Below are positions 1 to 8,592 of a stretch of DNA of 33,773 bases, piece by piece. A program made the translations under genes and the position numbers. This DNA is from Mycolicibacterium septicum DSM 44393 (GTDB taxonomy: Bacteria; Actinomycetota; Actinomycetes; Mycobacteriales; Mycobacteriaceae): the NCBI RefSeq assembly GCF_000455325.1, contig NZ_HG322951.1:3310016-3343788 (forward strand), in the 5' to 3' direction. Within the stretch, counting starts at the first letter, position 1, and each line of letters begins with the position of its first letter. The notes under the pieces were generated by a model. It was not told where the DNA came from and searched no databases. It saw only the letters and a list, made by a program, of their open reading frames with translations.

Positions 1-67
1 GGTCGCCGGCCGTCGCGCCCACCTCCGGATAGGTCAACGAGCGCTGCTCCAGGTCGTGCAGTTTCAC
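1..67 (-). CDS. DUF1990 family protein, 5' end only
   Basis: The reverse strand reads a GTG start at 67 followed by VKLHDLEQRSLTYPEVGATA, running off the left edge of the window. The LTYPEVGAT motif near the N-terminus is typical of actinobacterial DUF1990 (UPF0548) proteins, whose biochemical role is unknown. An AAGGTGG Shine-Dalgarno-like sequence lies just upstream on this strand (73-79). The gene is divergent from the thioesterase, with only 31 bp between the starts. Only about 22 residues are visible, so the family call rests on a short motif. Confidence 0.62.
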   Translation of the reverse strand, partial: MKLHDLEQRSLTYPEVGATAGD

Positions 68-98
68 GTCACCACCTTGGCACTAATACGGTGGCGGT

Positions 99-731
99 GT
101 GGCCCCAGAAATCGACACCGCCGGCGCGCACCCCGGTGGTGGGTTCAATCCGCCCGAACCCACCGATCGCGGCGGGCCGGATTACGGCCGTTTCATCGAG
201 GCGGTGCGCACCCTGCAGGACCACGCGCGCGGTGCCGACGCCCCTGACGAGGTCATCACCGAGGCCGCGGACCTGATCGAGAAGGTGTCGGCGCTGCTGG
301 CTCCGTACGAAGCCGACGAGTGGAATTCACCGTCCGGCCGGCGAATGGACCTGCCCAATCGTGGCAACGTCAACAACGTGCCGGTGCATCTGGAACGGAC
401 CGCCGACGACCGGATCGCCGGGACCGCCCACTTCCGGCGGTTTCACCTCGGTCGCAATGGCGCGGTACACGGCGGCTCGCTGGCGCTGCTGTTCGATTCG
501 CTGCTCGGCTACACAGCGGCCAAACTGACCGGCAGCATGTATCAGCGCACCGCGTATCTGCACGTCAACTACCGCAAGATCGCCCCGATCGACAAGGACC
601 TGCAGGTGCAGGCCGGCATCGACCGCATCGAGGGACGCAAGATCTTCGTGGAGGGACGCCTGCTCGACGGCGACGACGTGCTCGCCGACGCCGAGGCGCT
701 GTTCGTCCGGCTCAAGCCGGGGCAGCCATGA
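99..731 (+). CDS. PaaI/THEM4-type hotdog-fold thioesterase
   Basis: This 210-residue protein probably hydrolyses an acyl-CoA or related thioester in the cytoplasm; the substrate cannot be read from sequence. The hotdog domain fills the C-terminal two thirds. It has the NGAVHGGSLALLFDS helix segment (conserved His-Gly-Gly, then the Asp that usually activates water), the YLHVNYRKIAPI strand and a closing LADAEALFVRL strand. The N-terminal 100 residues or so are a less conserved extension with a short helical stretch. The GTG start at 99 has no clear ribosome binding site, and a TAATAC hexamer ends 8 nt before it, so a leaderless transcript is possible. It overlaps the next gene by ATGA, suggesting translational coupling. 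Confidence 0.75.
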   Translation: MAPEIDTAGAHPGGGFNPPEPTDRGGPDYGRFIEAVRTLQDHARGADAPDEVITEAADLIEKVSALLAPYEADEWNSPSGRRMDLPNRGNVNNVPVHLERTADDRIAGTAHFRRFHLGRNGAVHGGSLALLFDSLLGYTAAKLTGSMYQRTAYLHVNYRKIAPIDKDLQVQAGIDRIEGRKIFVEGRLLDGDDVLADAEALFVRLKPGQP

Positions 732-1159
732 GTCTGGCGACCAACCTTGCCGAGGTGAAGCGGCGCTGGACGAGCTGGCGGGAACGGCTGCGTTCGCGCC
801 GGGCCGCCGACTTCACCTACCGGATCGTCGTCGGCGTCGTCGGCACCATCGTGCTGGCCGTCGGCATCGTGGCCATTCCGTACCCGGGTCCCGGCTGGGC
901 GATCGTCTTCCTCGGGCTGGCGATCCTGGCCAGCGAATTCGACTTCGCCAAGCGGGCGCTGCGCTACGTCCGGGCCCGCTATGACGCCGTGATGGCCTGG
1001 TTCGACCGCCAGCACATCGCGGTCAAAGGCGTCAGCGCGGCGTTCACCGGACTGGTGGTGATCGGCACGCTGTGGCTGTTCGGAGTGATCGGGTGGAGCG
1101 CCGGGCTGGTCGGGCTGGAGCAACAGTGGCTCAAGAGCCCTATCGGGCTGGGGTCCTGA
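728..1159 (+). CDS. PGPGW (TIGR02611-type) membrane protein
   Basis: A 143-residue integral membrane protein of unknown function. A basic N-terminus (KRRWTSWRERLRSRRAA) precedes a hydrophobic pair: the first helix VGVVGTIVLAVGIVAIP leads into the signature PYPGPGW, followed by AIVFLGLAILASEFDFAKR. A C-terminal hydrophobic segment contains VVIGTLWLFGVIGW. The PGPGW loop between two helices is the family hallmark. I chose ATG 728 because it overlaps the thioesterase stop (ATGA); the open frame extends further upstream but only through the preceding gene. Topology and function are inferred. Confidence 0.78.
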   Translation: MSLATNLAEVKRRWTSWRERLRSRRAADFTYRIVVGVVGTIVLAVGIVAIPYPGPGWAIVFLGLAILASEFDFAKRALRYVRARYDAVMAWFDRQHIAVKGVSAAFTGLVVIGTLWLFGVIGWSAGLVGLEQQWLKSPIGLGS

Positions 1160-1220
1160 TCAGGCCCACCGATAGCATGACAGCGTTCGCATTAGCCCTC
1201 GCATGGTAGGAGACTCCCCG

Positions 1221-3275
1221 ATGAGCGCCGCCCCCAGCCCAGCCCCCGCTGCCCCGATCCGGGTCGCGGCCGGGACTACCGCCGGCGCGGCGGTGCGCGA
1301 GGCGGATCTGCCCAGTCGCGGAACCCCCGACGCGATCGTCGTGGTGCGCGACGCCGACGGGCGTCTTCGCGACCTGTCCTGGACCCCGGACACCGATGTC
1401 GAGGTGACGCCGGTGGCCGCCAACACCGACGACGGCCGCAGCGTGATCCGGCACTCGTGCGCACACGTGCTGGCCCAGGCCGTGCAGGACATGTTCCCGC
1501 AGGCCAAGCTGGGTATCGGGCCGCCGATCACCGACGGCTTCTACTACGACTTCGACGTCGCCGAGCCGTTCACCCCGGAGGACCTGCAAAAGCTCGAGAA
1601 GCGGATGCAGAAGATCGTCAAGGACGGTCAGCTGTTCTCCCGGCGCGTCTACGAATCCAAGGATCAGGCGCGCGAGGAACTGGCCGGCGAGCCCTACAAG
1701 CTCGAACTGGTGGACGACAAGTCCGGCGACCCGGACGTGATGGAGGTCGGTGGCGACGAGCTCACCGCCTACGACAACCTCAACGCCCGGACCAAGGAAC
1801 GGGTCTGGGGTGACCTGTGCCGCGGCCCGCACATCCCGACCACCAAGTACATCCCGGCGTTCAAGCTGACCCGCAGCAGCGCCGCCTACTGGCGCGGTAA
1901 CCAGAACAACGCCAGCCTGCAGCGCGTCTACGGCACGGCCTGGGAATCGCAGGAGGCCCTCGACAAGCACCTCGAGCTCATCGAGGAGGCGCAGCGCCGC
2001 GACCACCGCAAGCTCGGTGTCGAGCTGGACCTGTTCAGCTTCCCCGACGAGCTCGGCTCCGGCCTGCCGGTGTTCCACCCCAAGGGCGGTGTGATCCGCA
2101 AGGAACTCGAGGACTACTCGCGGCGCAAGCATTCCGAGGCCGGCTACGAGTTCGTCAACACCCCGCACATCACCAAGGAACACCTCTACATCACCTCGGG
2201 CCACCTGGAGTGGTACGCCGACGGCATGTACCCGCCGATGCACATCGACGCCGAATACAACGAGGACGGCACGGTGCGCAAGCCGGGCCAGGACTACTAC
2301 CTCAAGCCGATGAACTGCCCCATGCACCACCTGATCTACCGGGCGCGGGGCCGCTCCTACCGCGAACTCCCGTTGCGGCTCTTCGAGTTCGGCTCGGTGT
2401 ACCGCTACGAGAAGTCCGGCGTGGTGCACGGGCTGACCCGCGTCCGCGGCATGACCCAGGACGACGCGCACATCTACACCACGCGTGAGCAGATGCGCGA
2501 CGAGCTGACCTCGCTGCTGCAGTTCGTGCTCGACCTGCTCTCGGACTACGGCCTGGACGACTACTACCTGGAGCTGTCCACCAAGGACCCCGACAAGTAC
2601 GTGGGCTCCGACGAGATGTGGGACGAGGCCACCGAGACCCTGCGGTCGGTCGCCGAAGCCTCGGGCCTGGACCTGGTGCCGGATCCGGGCGGCGCGGCGT
2701 TCTACGGACCCAAGATCTCCGTCCAGGTCAAGGACGCGCTGGGGCGCAACTGGCAGATGTCGACGATCCAGCTCGACTTCAACATGCCCGACCGCTTCGA
2801 GCTGGAGTACACCGCCGCCGACGGCAGCCGGCAGCGCCCGGTGCTGATCCACCGCGCCCTGTTCGGCTCGATCGAACGGTTCTTCGGGGTGCTCACCGAG
2901 CACTACGCGGGCGCGTTCCCGGCCTGGCTGGCACCGGTGCAGGTGGTCGGCATCCCGGTGGCCGACGCGCACCTGGACTACCTGTATGACGTTGCCGCCA
3001 AACTGAAGTCGCGCGGTGTGCGGGTCGAGGTCGACGGCAGCGACGACCGGATGGCGAAAAAGATCGTCAACCACACCAACCTCAAGGTGCCGTTCATGCT
3101 GCTGGCCGGCGACAAGGACATCGAGGCCGGTGCCATTTCCTTCCGGTTCGGTGATCGCACCCAGATCAACGGCGTGCCCGTCGACGAGGCCGTGGAGGCG
3201 ATCGTGAAGTGGATCGCGGACCGTAACAACGCGGTGCCGACGGCGGACCTGGTCAAGGTAGGCACCGGCGAATGA
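1221..3275 (+). CDS. thrS: threonyl-tRNA synthetase
   Basis: Class II aminoacyl-tRNA synthetase that charges tRNA-Thr; 684 residues, close to the usual mycobacterial length. The N-terminal TGS-like region (to about residue 65) is followed by the editing domain with HSCAH (His78 and His82) and the [12 protein letters not shown] segment. The catalytic core has the zinc-ligand Cys in [10 protein letters not shown], motif 2 around [18 protein letters not shown], and motif 3 near [14 protein letters not shown]. The anticodon-binding domain starts near [14 protein letters not shown]. The start is taken at ATG 1221, preceded by TAGGAG at 1207-1212 with 8 nt spacing; ATG 1203 is in frame but would place that site inside the gene. 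It overlaps the HIT gene by 4 nt (ATGA). Confidence 0.97.
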   Translation: MSAAPSPAPAAPIRVAAGTTAGAAVREADLPSRGTPDAIVVVRDADGRLRDLSWTPDTDVEVTPVAANTDDGRSVIRHSCAHVLAQAVQDMFPQAKLGIGPPITDGFYYDFDVAEPFTPEDLQKLEKRMQKIVKDGQLFSRRVYESKDQAREELAGEPYKLELVDDKSGDPDVMEVGGDELTAYDNLNARTKERVWGDLCRGPHIPTTKYIPAFKLTRSSAAYWRGNQNNASLQRVYGTAWESQEALDKHLELIEEAQRRDHRKLGVELDLFSFPDELGSGLPVFHPKGGVIRKELEDYSRRKHSEAGYEFVNTPHITKEHLYITSGHLEWYADGMYPPMHIDAEYNEDGTVRKPGQDYYLKPMNCPMHHLIYRARGRSYRELPLRLFEFGSVYRYEKSGVVHGLTRVRGMTQDDAHIYTTREQMRDELTSLLQFVLDLLSDYGLDDYYLELSTKDPDKYVGSDEMWDEATETLRSVAEASGLDLVPDPGGAAFYGPKISVQVKDALGRNWQMSTIQLDFNMPDRFELEYTAADGSRQRPVLIHRALFGSIERFFGVLTEHYAGAFPAWLAPVQVVGIPVADAHLDYLYDVAAKLKSRGVRVEVDGSDDRMAKKIVNHTNLKVPFMLLAGDKDIEAGAISFRFGDRTQINGVPVDEAVEAIVKWIADRNNAVPTADLVKVGTGE

Positions 3276-3835
3276 CGGGGGATGAGCGATCCATCGTCGA
3301 CCACGGCGTGGGCGAGCCGGACCATCTGCAGCGGTTGTGGACGCCGCACCGGATGAGCTACATCGTCGATGCGGTCAAGAGCGACAACAAGGTCGGCTCG
3401 GCCGGTTCGTCGCAGCCGTTCACCGACATCCCCGAGATGTCCGACGAGGACGGGCTCATGGTGGCCCGCGGCGAACTCGTGTACGCCGTGCTCAACCTCT
3501 ACCCGTACAACCCGGGCCATCTCATGGTCGTGCCCTACCGCCGGGTGTCCGAGCTGGAGGACCTGACCGAAGCCGAGAGCGCTGAGCTGATGGCGTTCAC
3601 GCAGAAGGCAATCCGCGTCATGAAGGCCGTCTCGCGTCCGCACGGGTTCAACGTCGGCCTGAACCTCGGCACCTCGGCCGGCGGATCGCTGGCCGAGCAC
3701 CTGCACATGCACGTGGTCCCGCGCTGGGGCGGCGACGCGAACTTCATCACGATCATCGGTGGCGCCAAGGTCATTCCGCAGCTGCTGAGCGAGACCCGGG
3801 AGCTGCTGGCCACGGAATGGGCCCGCCAGCCGTGA
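3272..3835 (+). CDS. HIT-family protein, probable Ap4A phosphorylase
   Basis: A 187-residue histidine-triad protein. The triad reads HLHMH (His143, His145, His147) followed by VVPRW, with the upstream [15 protein letters not shown] strand typical of the HIT fold. The M. tuberculosis orthologue in this position (Rv2613c, recalled rather than searched) has been characterised as a diadenosine tetraphosphate phosphorylase that splits Ap4A into ATP and ADP. The N-terminus [20 protein letters not shown] is followed by QRLWTPHRM, a common opening for actinobacterial members. Its 5' end overlaps thrS (ATGA) and its 3' end overlaps pgsA1 (GTGA), so all three are probably co-translated. Ap4A is a synthetase by-product, which gives the thrS linkage a plausible rationale. 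Confidence 0.88.
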   Translation: MTGDERSIVDHGVGEPDHLQRLWTPHRMSYIVDAVKSDNKVGSAGSSQPFTDIPEMSDEDGLMVARGELVYAVLNLYPYNPGHLMVVPYRRVSELEDLTEAESAELMAFTQKAIRVMKAVSRPHGFNVGLNLGTSAGGSLAEHLHMHVVPRWGGDANFITIIGGAKVIPQLLSETRELLATEWARQP

Positions 3836-4479
3836 GCAACCTCTTCCTGATGAGCAGGGCGGCCTACGCCAAGCTGTCGCGGCCGGTGGCCAAGGCGGCA
3901 CTGCGCGCGGGCCTGACTCCCGACATCGTCACCATCGTCGGCACCGCCGGGACCGTCACCGCCGCGTTGACCCTCTTCCCGATGGGTCAGCTGTGGTGGG
4001 GCGCGTTCGCCGTGTTCGTCTTCGTGCTCGCCGACATGCTCGACGGGGCGATGGCCCGCGAACGCGGCGGCGGTACGCGGTTCGGCGCCGTACTGGACGC
4101 TGCGTGTGACCGCATCGCCGACGGCGCCATCTTCGCCGGCTTGCTGTGGTGGGCGGCGTTCGGCCTGGACAACCCGACGCTGGTGGTGGCGCTCCTCATC
4201 TGCCTGGTCACCTCCCAGGTCATCTCGTACATCAAGGCCCGTGCCGAGGCCAGCGGGCTGCGCGGCGACGGCGGCATCATCGAGCGCCCGGAGCGCCTGG
4301 TGATCGTGCTGGTCGGCGCGGGGCTCTCGGGTGTGCCGTTCCTGCACGTTCCGTGGCTGCTGCACGTCGCGGCATGGCTGCTGGCGGTGGCCAGCGTCAT
4401 CACCGTGGCACAGCGGATACACGCCGTGCGGACCTCGCCGGGCGCCATGGACCTGCTGCAACCCCCGGGAGCCTCGTGA
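3832..4479 (+). CDS. pgsA1: phosphatidylinositol phosphate synthase (CDP-alcohol phosphatidyltransferase)
   Basis: Membrane enzyme condensing CDP-diacylglycerol with inositol-1-phosphate to give phosphatidylinositol phosphate, the precursor of PI and mannosides. The 215-residue protein carries the complete CDP-alcohol motif: D68-x2-D71-G72-x2-A-R75-x8-wait-positions G85, D89 and D93, contained in DMLDGAMARERGGG and FGAVLDAACD. Several hydrophobic helices follow (for example LVVALLICLVTSQVISYI), and KARAEASGLRGDGG is typical of mycobacterial members. I chose GTG 3832, which overlaps the HIT stop as GTGA; a start at 3817 would add five residues and overlap further. It shares a GTGA overlap with the acyltransferase downstream. 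Gene order pgsA1-patA-pimA supports the PI-mannoside assignment over phosphatidylglycerol synthesis. Confidence 0.94.
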   Translation: MSNLFLMSRAAYAKLSRPVAKAALRAGLTPDIVTIVGTAGTVTAALTLFPMGQLWWGAFAVFVFVLADMLDGAMARERGGGTRFGAVLDAACDRIADGAIFAGLLWWAAFGLDNPTLVVALLICLVTSQVISYIKARAEASGLRGDGGIIERPERLVIVLVGAGLSGVPFLHVPWLLHVAAWLLAVASVITVAQRIHAVRTSPGAMDLLQPPGAS

Positions 4480-5384
4480 ACATTCCGCTGTCGGGACAGG
4501 TGACCGATCTGGGTTACGCGGCAGGCTGGCAACTGGTCCGGGCGATGCCGGAGCTGGTGGCGCGCAACCTTTTCGATGCGGGTGCCTACTATGCCTCCCG
4601 CGGCGGTGGACCCGAGCAGTTGCGCAAGAACCTGGCCCGGGTGATCGGGGTGCCGCCGGCCGAGGTGCCGGAGGACCTGATGCGTGCTTCACTGGCCTCG
4701 TACGCCCGGTACTGGCGGGAGGCGTTCCGGTTGCCGTCGATGGATCTGACTGCTGTGGCCAAGCGTCTCGACGAGGTGTTCGTCGGCGCGGACAAACTGC
4801 GGGCCGCTCGCGAGGCGGGCCGCGGCGCGGTGCTGGCGCTGCCGCACAGCGGTAACTGGGACATGGCCGGGGTGTGGCTGGCCCAGCAGTTCGGCACCTT
4901 CGCCACCGTCGCCGAACGGCTCAAACCCGAATCGCTGTACCGCCGGTTCATCGACTACCGGGAGAGCCTGGGTTTCGAGGTGTTCCCGCTGTCCGGTGGA
5001 GAACGGCCTCCGTTCGAGGTGCTCGCGGAACGGTTGCGGGACAACAAGTTCGTCTGCCTGATGGCCGACCGGGACCTCACCCGCAATGGTGTGGAGGTCG
5101 ACTTCTTCGGCGAACCCACCCGGATGCCCGCAGGCCCGGCGAAGCTGGCGATCGAAACCGGGGCCCCGCTGCATCCGACGCACGTCCACTATGACGGGGA
5201 GGACTGCGTGGTCGAGATCTTCGACGCGCTCGACACCTCGTCGGGAGACGTGTCGGTGGTGATCCAGCAGTTGGCCGACCGGTTCGCCGCGAACATCGCC
5301 GCCCACCCGGCTGACTGGCACATGCTGCAGCCGCAGTGGCTGGCCGACTTGTCCGCCGAACGTCGCGCCCGGTTAGGTACCTGA
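4476..5384 (+). CDS. patA: phosphatidylinositol mannoside acyltransferase (PatA-type)
   Basis: Lipid acyltransferase of the LpxL/HtrB-like family, expected to transfer a fatty acyl group from acyl-CoA to the mannose of PIM on the cytoplasmic face of the membrane. The 302-residue protein shows the HxxxxD catalytic motif as LPHSGNWD (His124, Asp129), and downstream family blocks such as MADRDLTRNGVEVDFFGEP and AGPAKLAIETGAPLHP. The N-terminal segment contains amphipathic helices but no clear signal peptide. GTG 4476 overlaps the pgsA1 stop (GTGA); the open frame runs further upstream only inside pgsA1. pimA starts 4 nt after the stop, so acceptor synthesis, mannosylation and acylation are encoded together. 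Confidence 0.92.
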   Translation: MNIPLSGQVTDLGYAAGWQLVRAMPELVARNLFDAGAYYASRGGGPEQLRKNLARVIGVPPAEVPEDLMRASLASYARYWREAFRLPSMDLTAVAKRLDEVFVGADKLRAAREAGRGAVLALPHSGNWDMAGVWLAQQFGTFATVAERLKPESLYRRFIDYRESLGFEVFPLSGGERPPFEVLAERLRDNKFVCLMADRDLTRNGVEVDFFGEPTRMPAGPAKLAIETGAPLHPTHVHYDGEDCVVEIFDALDTSSGDVSVVIQQLADRFAANIAAHPADWHMLQPQWLADLSAERRARLGT

Positions 5385-5388
5385 GGCC

Positions 5389-6513
5389 ATGCGTATCGGG
5401 ATGGTCTGCCCGTACTCGTTCGATGTGCCGGGCGGTGTGCAATCCCATGTGCTGCAACTGGCCGAGGTGATGCGCGCGGGCGGGCACCATGTCAGCGTGC
5501 TGGCGCCGTCGTCGCCGCATGTGAAGCTGCCGGAATATGTGGTGTCGGGCGGCAAGGCCGTCCCGATCCCGTACAACGGCTCGGTGGCCCGCCTGCGGTT
5601 CGGCCCGGCCACCCACCGCAAGGTGAAGAAGTGGATCGCCGAGGGCGAATTCGACGTGCTGCACCTGCACGAGCCCAACGCGCCCAGCCTGTCCATGCTG
5701 GCGCTGCAGGCCGCCGAGGGGCCGATCGTGGCGACCTTTCACACCTCGACGACGAAGTCGTTGACGCTCAGCGTGTTTCAGGGGATCCTGCGCCCGTTCC
5801 ACGAGAAGATCGTCGGCCGCATCGCGGTGTCCGACCTGGCCCGGCGCTGGCAGATGGAGGCGCTCGGCTCGGACGCCGTCGAGATCCCCAACGGTGTCGA
5901 CGTGCCGTCGTTCGCGAATGCGCCTCGGCTGGAAGGGTATCCGCGACCGGGCCGCACCGTGCTGTTCCTGGGCCGGTTCGACGAACCCCGGAAGGGCATG
6001 GCGGTACTGCTGGGTGCCCTCCCGAAGCTGGCGCGGCGGTTCGGTGACATCGAGATCCTGATCGTGGGCCGCGGTGACGAGGACGCGCTGCGGGAGGAGG
6101 CCGGCGAGCTTGCCGGGCACCTCCGTTTCCTTGGCCAGGTCGACGACGACGCCAAGGCCGCGGCCATGCGCAGCGCCGACGTCTACTGCGCACCCAACCT
6201 CGGCGGCGAGAGCTTCGGCATCGTGCTGGTCGAGGCGATGGCGGCCCGAACGGCCGTGGTGGCCAGTGAGTTGGACGCCTTCAGCCGCGTTCTCGATCAG
6301 GGGCAGGCCGGCCGGCTGGTTCCCGTCGGCGATGCCGACGCGCTGGCCGATGCGCTGATCGAGGTGCTCGACGACGACGCGCTGCGCGAGCGGTACATCG
6401 ACCAGGCCACCGAGCGGGTCGCCCGCTACGACTGGTCGGTGGTGGCCGGTCAGATCATGCGGGTGTACGAGACCGTGGCCAGCGCCGGGATCAAAGTTCA
6501 GGTGGGTGACTAG
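5389..6513 (+). CDS. pimA: phosphatidylinositol alpha-mannosyltransferase
   Basis: GT4-family, GT-B fold enzyme that adds the first mannose from GDP-mannose to phosphatidylinositol at the cytoplasmic membrane. Length is 374 residues. Residues known from studied mycobacterial PimA are at the expected positions: the Gly-Gly loop FDVPGGVQ (Gly15, Gly16), His118 in ATFHTST, Arg196 and Lys202 in GRFDEPRKG, and the donor-binding E-x7-E motif in LGGESFGIVLVEAM (Glu274, Glu282). A basic patch, ATHRKVKKW at residues 74-82, matches the membrane-association helix of the family. The ribosome binding site is weak and the gene sits 4 nt after patA, so translation probably depends on upstream coupling. Confidence 0.96.
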   Translation: MRIGMVCPYSFDVPGGVQSHVLQLAEVMRAGGHHVSVLAPSSPHVKLPEYVVSGGKAVPIPYNGSVARLRFGPATHRKVKKWIAEGEFDVLHLHEPNAPSLSMLALQAAEGPIVATFHTSTTKSLTLSVFQGILRPFHEKIVGRIAVSDLARRWQMEALGSDAVEIPNGVDVPSFANAPRLEGYPRPGRTVLFLGRFDEPRKGMAVLLGALPKLARRFGDIEILIVGRGDEDALREEAGELAGHLRFLGQVDDDAKAAAMRSADVYCAPNLGGESFGIVLVEAMAARTAVVASELDAFSRVLDQGQAGRLVPVGDADALADALIEVLDDDALRERYIDQATERVARYDWSVVAGQIMRVYETVASAGIKVQVGD

Positions 6514-6515
6514 AC

Positions 6516-7574
6516 GTGCCTACCTGGTTGGTGATCACCGCACTGGCCGTCCTGGTGGTCCTCCTGCTCGTCGGAGGATGGGCCTACCAGACCGCCAACC
6601 GGCTCGACCGGCTCCACGTGCGCTACGACCTGTCCTGGCAGGCGCTCGACGGTGCACTGGCCCGCCGGGCCGTCGTCGCCCGTGCCGTCGCGGTCGACGC
6701 CTACGCGGGGGCGCCGCAGGGCAAACGCCTGGCAGCGCTGGCCGACGTCGCCGAGCGAGCACCCCGTCCGGCGCGTGAAGCCGCCGAGAACGACCTGTCG
6801 GCCGCACTGGCGGTCGTCGACCCGGCCGGGCTGCCGGTGCCGCTGGTCGCCGAACTAGCCGATGCCGAAGCCCGGGTGCTGCTGGCCCGGCGCTTCCACA
6901 ACGACGCCGTCCGCGACACCCTGGCCCTGCGGGAACGTCGCTTTGTGCGGCTGCTGCGACTGGGCGGAACCGCGGCACTGCCAACCTATTTCGAGATCGT
7001 CGAACGGCCGGATTCGCAAGCCGAGGTCAACCCGGTGAGCCGCCGGACCTCGGCACGTGTGGTGCTGCTCGACGAGACCGGCGCGGTGCTGCTGCTGCGC
7101 GGCTCCGACCCCGCGATCGACGACCCGGACCGGCCCGCGCCACGGTGGTGGTTCACCGTCGGGGGAGCGGTCCAGCCCGGTGAGGATCTGGCGGCCGCCG
7201 CGGCGCGCGAGCTCGCCGAGGAGACCGGGTTGCAGGCGGCACCGGCCGACCTGGTCGGGCCGGTGTGGCGGCGCGATGCCGTCATCGACTTCAACGCCTC
7301 GGTGATCCGCAGCGAGGAGTACTTCTTCATCCACCGCACCGCCCGGTTCGAGCCGTCGGCGACGGGTCGCACGACCCTGGAACGGCACTACATTCACGGG
7401 CACCGATGGTGCGATGCGAGAATGATCGCCGAGTTGGTTGCCGGCGGGGAGGCCGTGTATCCGCTTCAACTGGGTGAGCTGCTGGCTCAGGCCAACGAAC
7501 TGGCCGAGCAGCCCGCAGCGACGCTGGCGAATACGCAGGGATCTGCGAATCGCGAGCTTCAAGCCATCCGGTGA
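6516..7574 (+). CDS. membrane protein: LemA-like N-terminal domain fused to a Nudix hydrolase
   Basis: A 352-residue protein starting at GTG 6516, 2 nt after pimA. Residues 4-24 form one transmembrane helix (LVITALAVLVVLLLVGGWAY). Residues of about 25-165 read like a LemA domain: an early ARR segment, ENDLSAAL in mid-domain, and LARRFHNDAVRDTLALRERRF with a closing PTYFE, matching LemA's EN.LS and aRr.YN.aV...N blocks. The C-terminal half is a Nudix domain with a complete box, GAVQPGE then seven residues then RELAEETGL, fitting GX5EX7REUXEEXGU. The Nudix substrate is unknown; a sugar-nucleotide or NDP-type substrate is only a guess from the pimA context. The orthologue is usually listed just as a conserved membrane protein. 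Confidence 0.82.
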   Translation: MPTWLVITALAVLVVLLLVGGWAYQTANRLDRLHVRYDLSWQALDGALARRAVVARAVAVDAYAGAPQGKRLAALADVAERAPRPAREAAENDLSAALAVVDPAGLPVPLVAELADAEARVLLARRFHNDAVRDTLALRERRFVRLLRLGGTAALPTYFEIVERPDSQAEVNPVSRRTSARVVLLDETGAVLLLRGSDPAIDDPDRPAPRWWFTVGGAVQPGEDLAAAAARELAEETGLQAAPADLVGPVWRRDAVIDFNASVIRSEEYFFIHRTARFEPSATGRTTLERHYIHGHRWCDARMIAELVAGGEAVYPLQLGELLAQANELAEQPAATLANTQGSANRELQAIR

Positions 7575-7603
7575 TGCGGATTTAATGGATTTGGCGGCTC
7601 CAC

Positions 7604-7632
7604 TAGACTGAATCAGTAGGACTTTGGAGGAG
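7604..7632 (+). promoter_or_regulatory. pdxS -10 element and ribosome binding site
   Basis: TAGACT at 7604-7609 fits the mycobacterial SigA -10 pattern TAnnnT, predicting transcription from about 7616. A strong GGAGGAG at 7626-7632 then stands 6 nt before GTG 7639 and decides the pdxS start over the in-frame TTG at 7624. No convincing -35 was seen; TTTAAT at 7581-7586 is at about the right distance but is a poor match. Confidence 0.5.
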
Positions 7633-7638
7633 ATTGCA

Positions 7639-8550
7639 GTGGATACCGCGGCGCAGAACGGCTCTAGCAACCAGACCGGCACCGCGCGCGTGAAGCGCGG
7701 GATGGCCGAGATGCTCAAGGGCGGCGTGATCATGGATGTCGTCACCCCGGAACAGGCGAAGATCGCCGAGGCCGCGGGTGCGGTTGCTGTCATGGCACTG
7801 GAGCGGGTACCCGCCGACATCCGCGCCCAGGGCGGGGTGTCGCGCATGAGCGATCCCGACATGATCGAGGGCATCATCTCCGCGGTCACCATCCCGGTCA
7901 TGGCCAAGGCGCGCATCGGGCATTTCGTCGAGGCGCAGATCCTGCAGAGCCTGGGTGTGGATTACATCGACGAGTCCGAGGTGCTCACCCCGGCCGACTA
8001 CACCAACCACATCGACAAGTGGAAGTTCACCGTGCCATTCGTGTGCGGTGCCACCAACCTCGGCGAGGCGCTACGGCGGATCACCGAGGGCGCGGCGATG
8101 ATCCGCTCCAAGGGTGAGGCCGGCACCGGCGACGTCTCCAACGCCACCACCCACATGCGCAAGATCGGCGGCGAGATCCGTCGGCTCACCTCGCTGAGCT
8201 CCGACGAGCTGTACGTCGCGGCCAAGGAACTGCAGGCGCCGTACGACCTGGTGTCCGAGGTGGCCCGGGCCGGCAAGCTGCCCGTCACGCTGTTCACCGC
8301 GGGCGGCATCGCCACCCCGGCCGATGCGGCGATGATGATGCAGCTCGGCGCCGAAGGCGTGTTCGTGGGTTCGGGCATCTTCAAGTCGGGCAACCCGGCG
8401 GAGCGCGCCGCGGCGATCGTGAAGGCCACCACCTTCTACGACGATCCCGACGTGCTGGCCAAGGTGTCACGCGGTCTGGGTGAGGCCATGGTCGGTATCA
8501 ACGTCGAGGAGATCGCCCAGCCGCACCGGCTCGCCGAGCGCGGCTGGTAA
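7639..8550 (+). CDS. pdxS: pyridoxal 5'-phosphate synthase, synthase subunit
   Basis: PdxS (SnzP/Pdx1) builds PLP from ribose 5-phosphate, glyceraldehyde 3-phosphate and ammonia supplied by PdxT; it forms a TIM-barrel dodecamer. The 303-residue sequence aligns by eye to B. subtilis PdxS with an offset of nine: Asp33 in VIMDVV, catalytic Lys90 in [10 protein letters not shown], and Lys158 in [12 protein letters not shown]. The phosphate-binding [19 protein letters not shown] and [12 protein letters not shown] are present. The first 15 residues or so are a mycobacterial extension. It is separated from pdxT by an intervening thioesterase gene on the same strand. Confidence 0.97.
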   Translation: MDTAAQNGSSNQTGTARVKRGMAEMLKGGVIMDVVTPEQAKIAEAAGAVAVMALERVPADIRAQGGVSRMSDPDMIEGIISAVTIPVMAKARIGHFVEAQILQSLGVDYIDESEVLTPADYTNHIDKWKFTVPFVCGATNLGEALRRITEGAAMIRSKGEAGTGDVSNATTHMRKIGGEIRRLTSLSSDELYVAAKELQAPYDLVSEVARAGKLPVTLFTAGGIATPADAAMMMQLGAEGVFVGSGIFKSGNPAERAAAIVKATTFYDDPDVLAKVSRGLGEAMVGINVEEIAQPHRLAERGW

Positions 8551-8555
8551 ACGGT

Positions 8556-8583
8556 GATGAGCGCTTGCGCGAAGAGCAGACGG
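8556..8583. repeat. possible short dispersed intergenic repeat
   Basis: The 42-bp gap between pdxS and tesB2 holds a segment with the core GCGCTTGCGCGAAGAGCAGA. It contains the inverted repeat GCGC-TT-GCGC (8561-8570). I recall very similar sequence next to many unrelated mycobacterial genes, where it often appears in annotated N-termini as MSACAKSRR. It occurs once in this window, so its repeat nature is from memory and not shown here. Confidence 0.38.
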
Positions 8584-8592
8584 CCTTAGCCT

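Noticed and set aside
1203..1220. Longer thrS start at ATG 1203
   Set aside because: It would place the TAGGAG ribosome binding site inside the coding region and adds residues not matching known ThrS N-termini; ATG 1221 is spaced correctly.
1160..1220. T-box riboswitch upstream of thrS
   Set aside because: The region is only about 60 bp and shows no T-box sequence or specifier-loop structure.
1140..3074. 644-codon open frame antisense to thrS
   Set aside because: It mirrors thrS in the high-GC third-position pattern. The translation is low-complexity Val/Gly/His/Arg-rich with no recognisable domain, and thrS itself is certain.
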